From an uncultured Clostridia bacterium (GTDB lineage Bacteria > Bacillota > Clostridia > Christensenellales > Borkfalkiaceae): 5,520 bases of DNA. Numbering within the stretch: position 1 is the first letter of the stretch; the number at the start of each line of letters is the position of its first letter. Below the pieces are notes generated by a model. It ran no database searches. It saw nothing but the letters and a program-made list of their open reading frames with translations, and was not told the origin of the DNA. Shown here piece by piece: positions 5,393 through 5,520 of this stretch. The position numbers were made by a program, and so were the translations under genes. The stretch is from NCBI GenBank assembly GCA_945835865.1, contig CAMAJQ010000073.1, positions 1-5,520 on the forward strand, read 5' to 3'.

Positions 5393-5520
5393 TGATTATT
5401 ATTGTGCCCCACGGCCTTTTTTATTCTCCCTTTTTCCCGGAAGGGATATGTATATGCCGGAAAGAGTATCGGTCGGGGAAGAGCCCGTCCGGGCGAGGGG
5501 CGTTTTCCCGCTTCCTTCCG

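Larger units (their letters stand above)
5270..5520 (-). promoter_or_regulatory. Upstream region of the oppA operon, promoter not located
   Basis: This 251-base stretch precedes oppA and continues past the right edge. It holds the oppA ribosome binding site, a candidate leader ORF and a small stem-loop (5366-5392). An A-rich tract on the minus strand (about 5415-5440, with runs of five and six A) is followed by two overlapping AATAAT hexamers (5403-5395), each five of six matches to a sigma-A -10 element. No acceptable -35 lies 16-18 bases upstream of them, so the promoter call is weak. A short stem GCCC/GGGC around 5483-5494 has no U-run. I recognise no riboswitch or T-box core. Confidence 0.4.

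Noticed and set aside
5351..5400. TTGACT on the plus strand as a -35 element of a divergent promoter
   Set aside because: No -10-like hexamer lies 16-18 bases downstream; the first AT-rich stretch is near 5394, far too distant, and there is no plus-strand gene to serve.
5405..5440. T-rich runs on the plus strand as a terminator for a plus-strand transcript
   Set aside because: No strong stem directly precedes the T-run at about 5416-5422 (only a 3-base GTG/CAC pairing), and no plus-strand gene ends here.

Overview
The window carries most of one operon, all on the minus strand and read from right to left. It is an oligopeptide/dipeptide-type ABC importer of the Opp/Dpp family: a substrate-binding lipoprotein (oppA-like, 2825-5269), two permeases (oppB-like, 1660-2610; oppC-like, 81-1658) and the first 25 codons of an ATPase (oppD-like, 1-77, cut by the window edge). 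No RNA gene, mobile element, CRISPR array or plus-strand gene can be supported.

The organism is most likely an anaerobic, probably gut-associated, clostridial member of the Bacillota. Support comes from the lipobox-anchored binding protein, strong AAGGAGG/GGAGGT ribosome binding sites, tight gene packing, and the resemblance of the 525-residue OppC and the 814-residue OppA to long forms I remember from uncultured Clostridia. GC is a little over half by eye. This placement is inference and I cannot name a genus.

Layout in transcription order: a 251-base leader (5270-5520) with a small stem-loop and a candidate 14-codon leader peptide whose stop codon overlaps the oppA ribosome binding site; oppA; a 214-base spacer (2611-2824) filled with five successive stem-loops; then oppB, oppC and oppD, separated by only 1 and 3 bases and probably translationally coupled. 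OppA would capture peptide outside the membrane, OppB and OppC would form the channel, and OppD, presumably with an OppF beyond the left edge, would supply ATP hydrolysis.

The proteins are a recognisable system. The less expected content lies in the two non-coding stretches: the stem-loop stack between oppA and oppB, including a hexaloop CCUCCU exactly complementary to the oppB Shine-Dalgarno core, and the in-frame leader ORF before oppA. Both suggest post-transcriptional tuning of binding protein against membrane components, but this is inferred from sequence alone.
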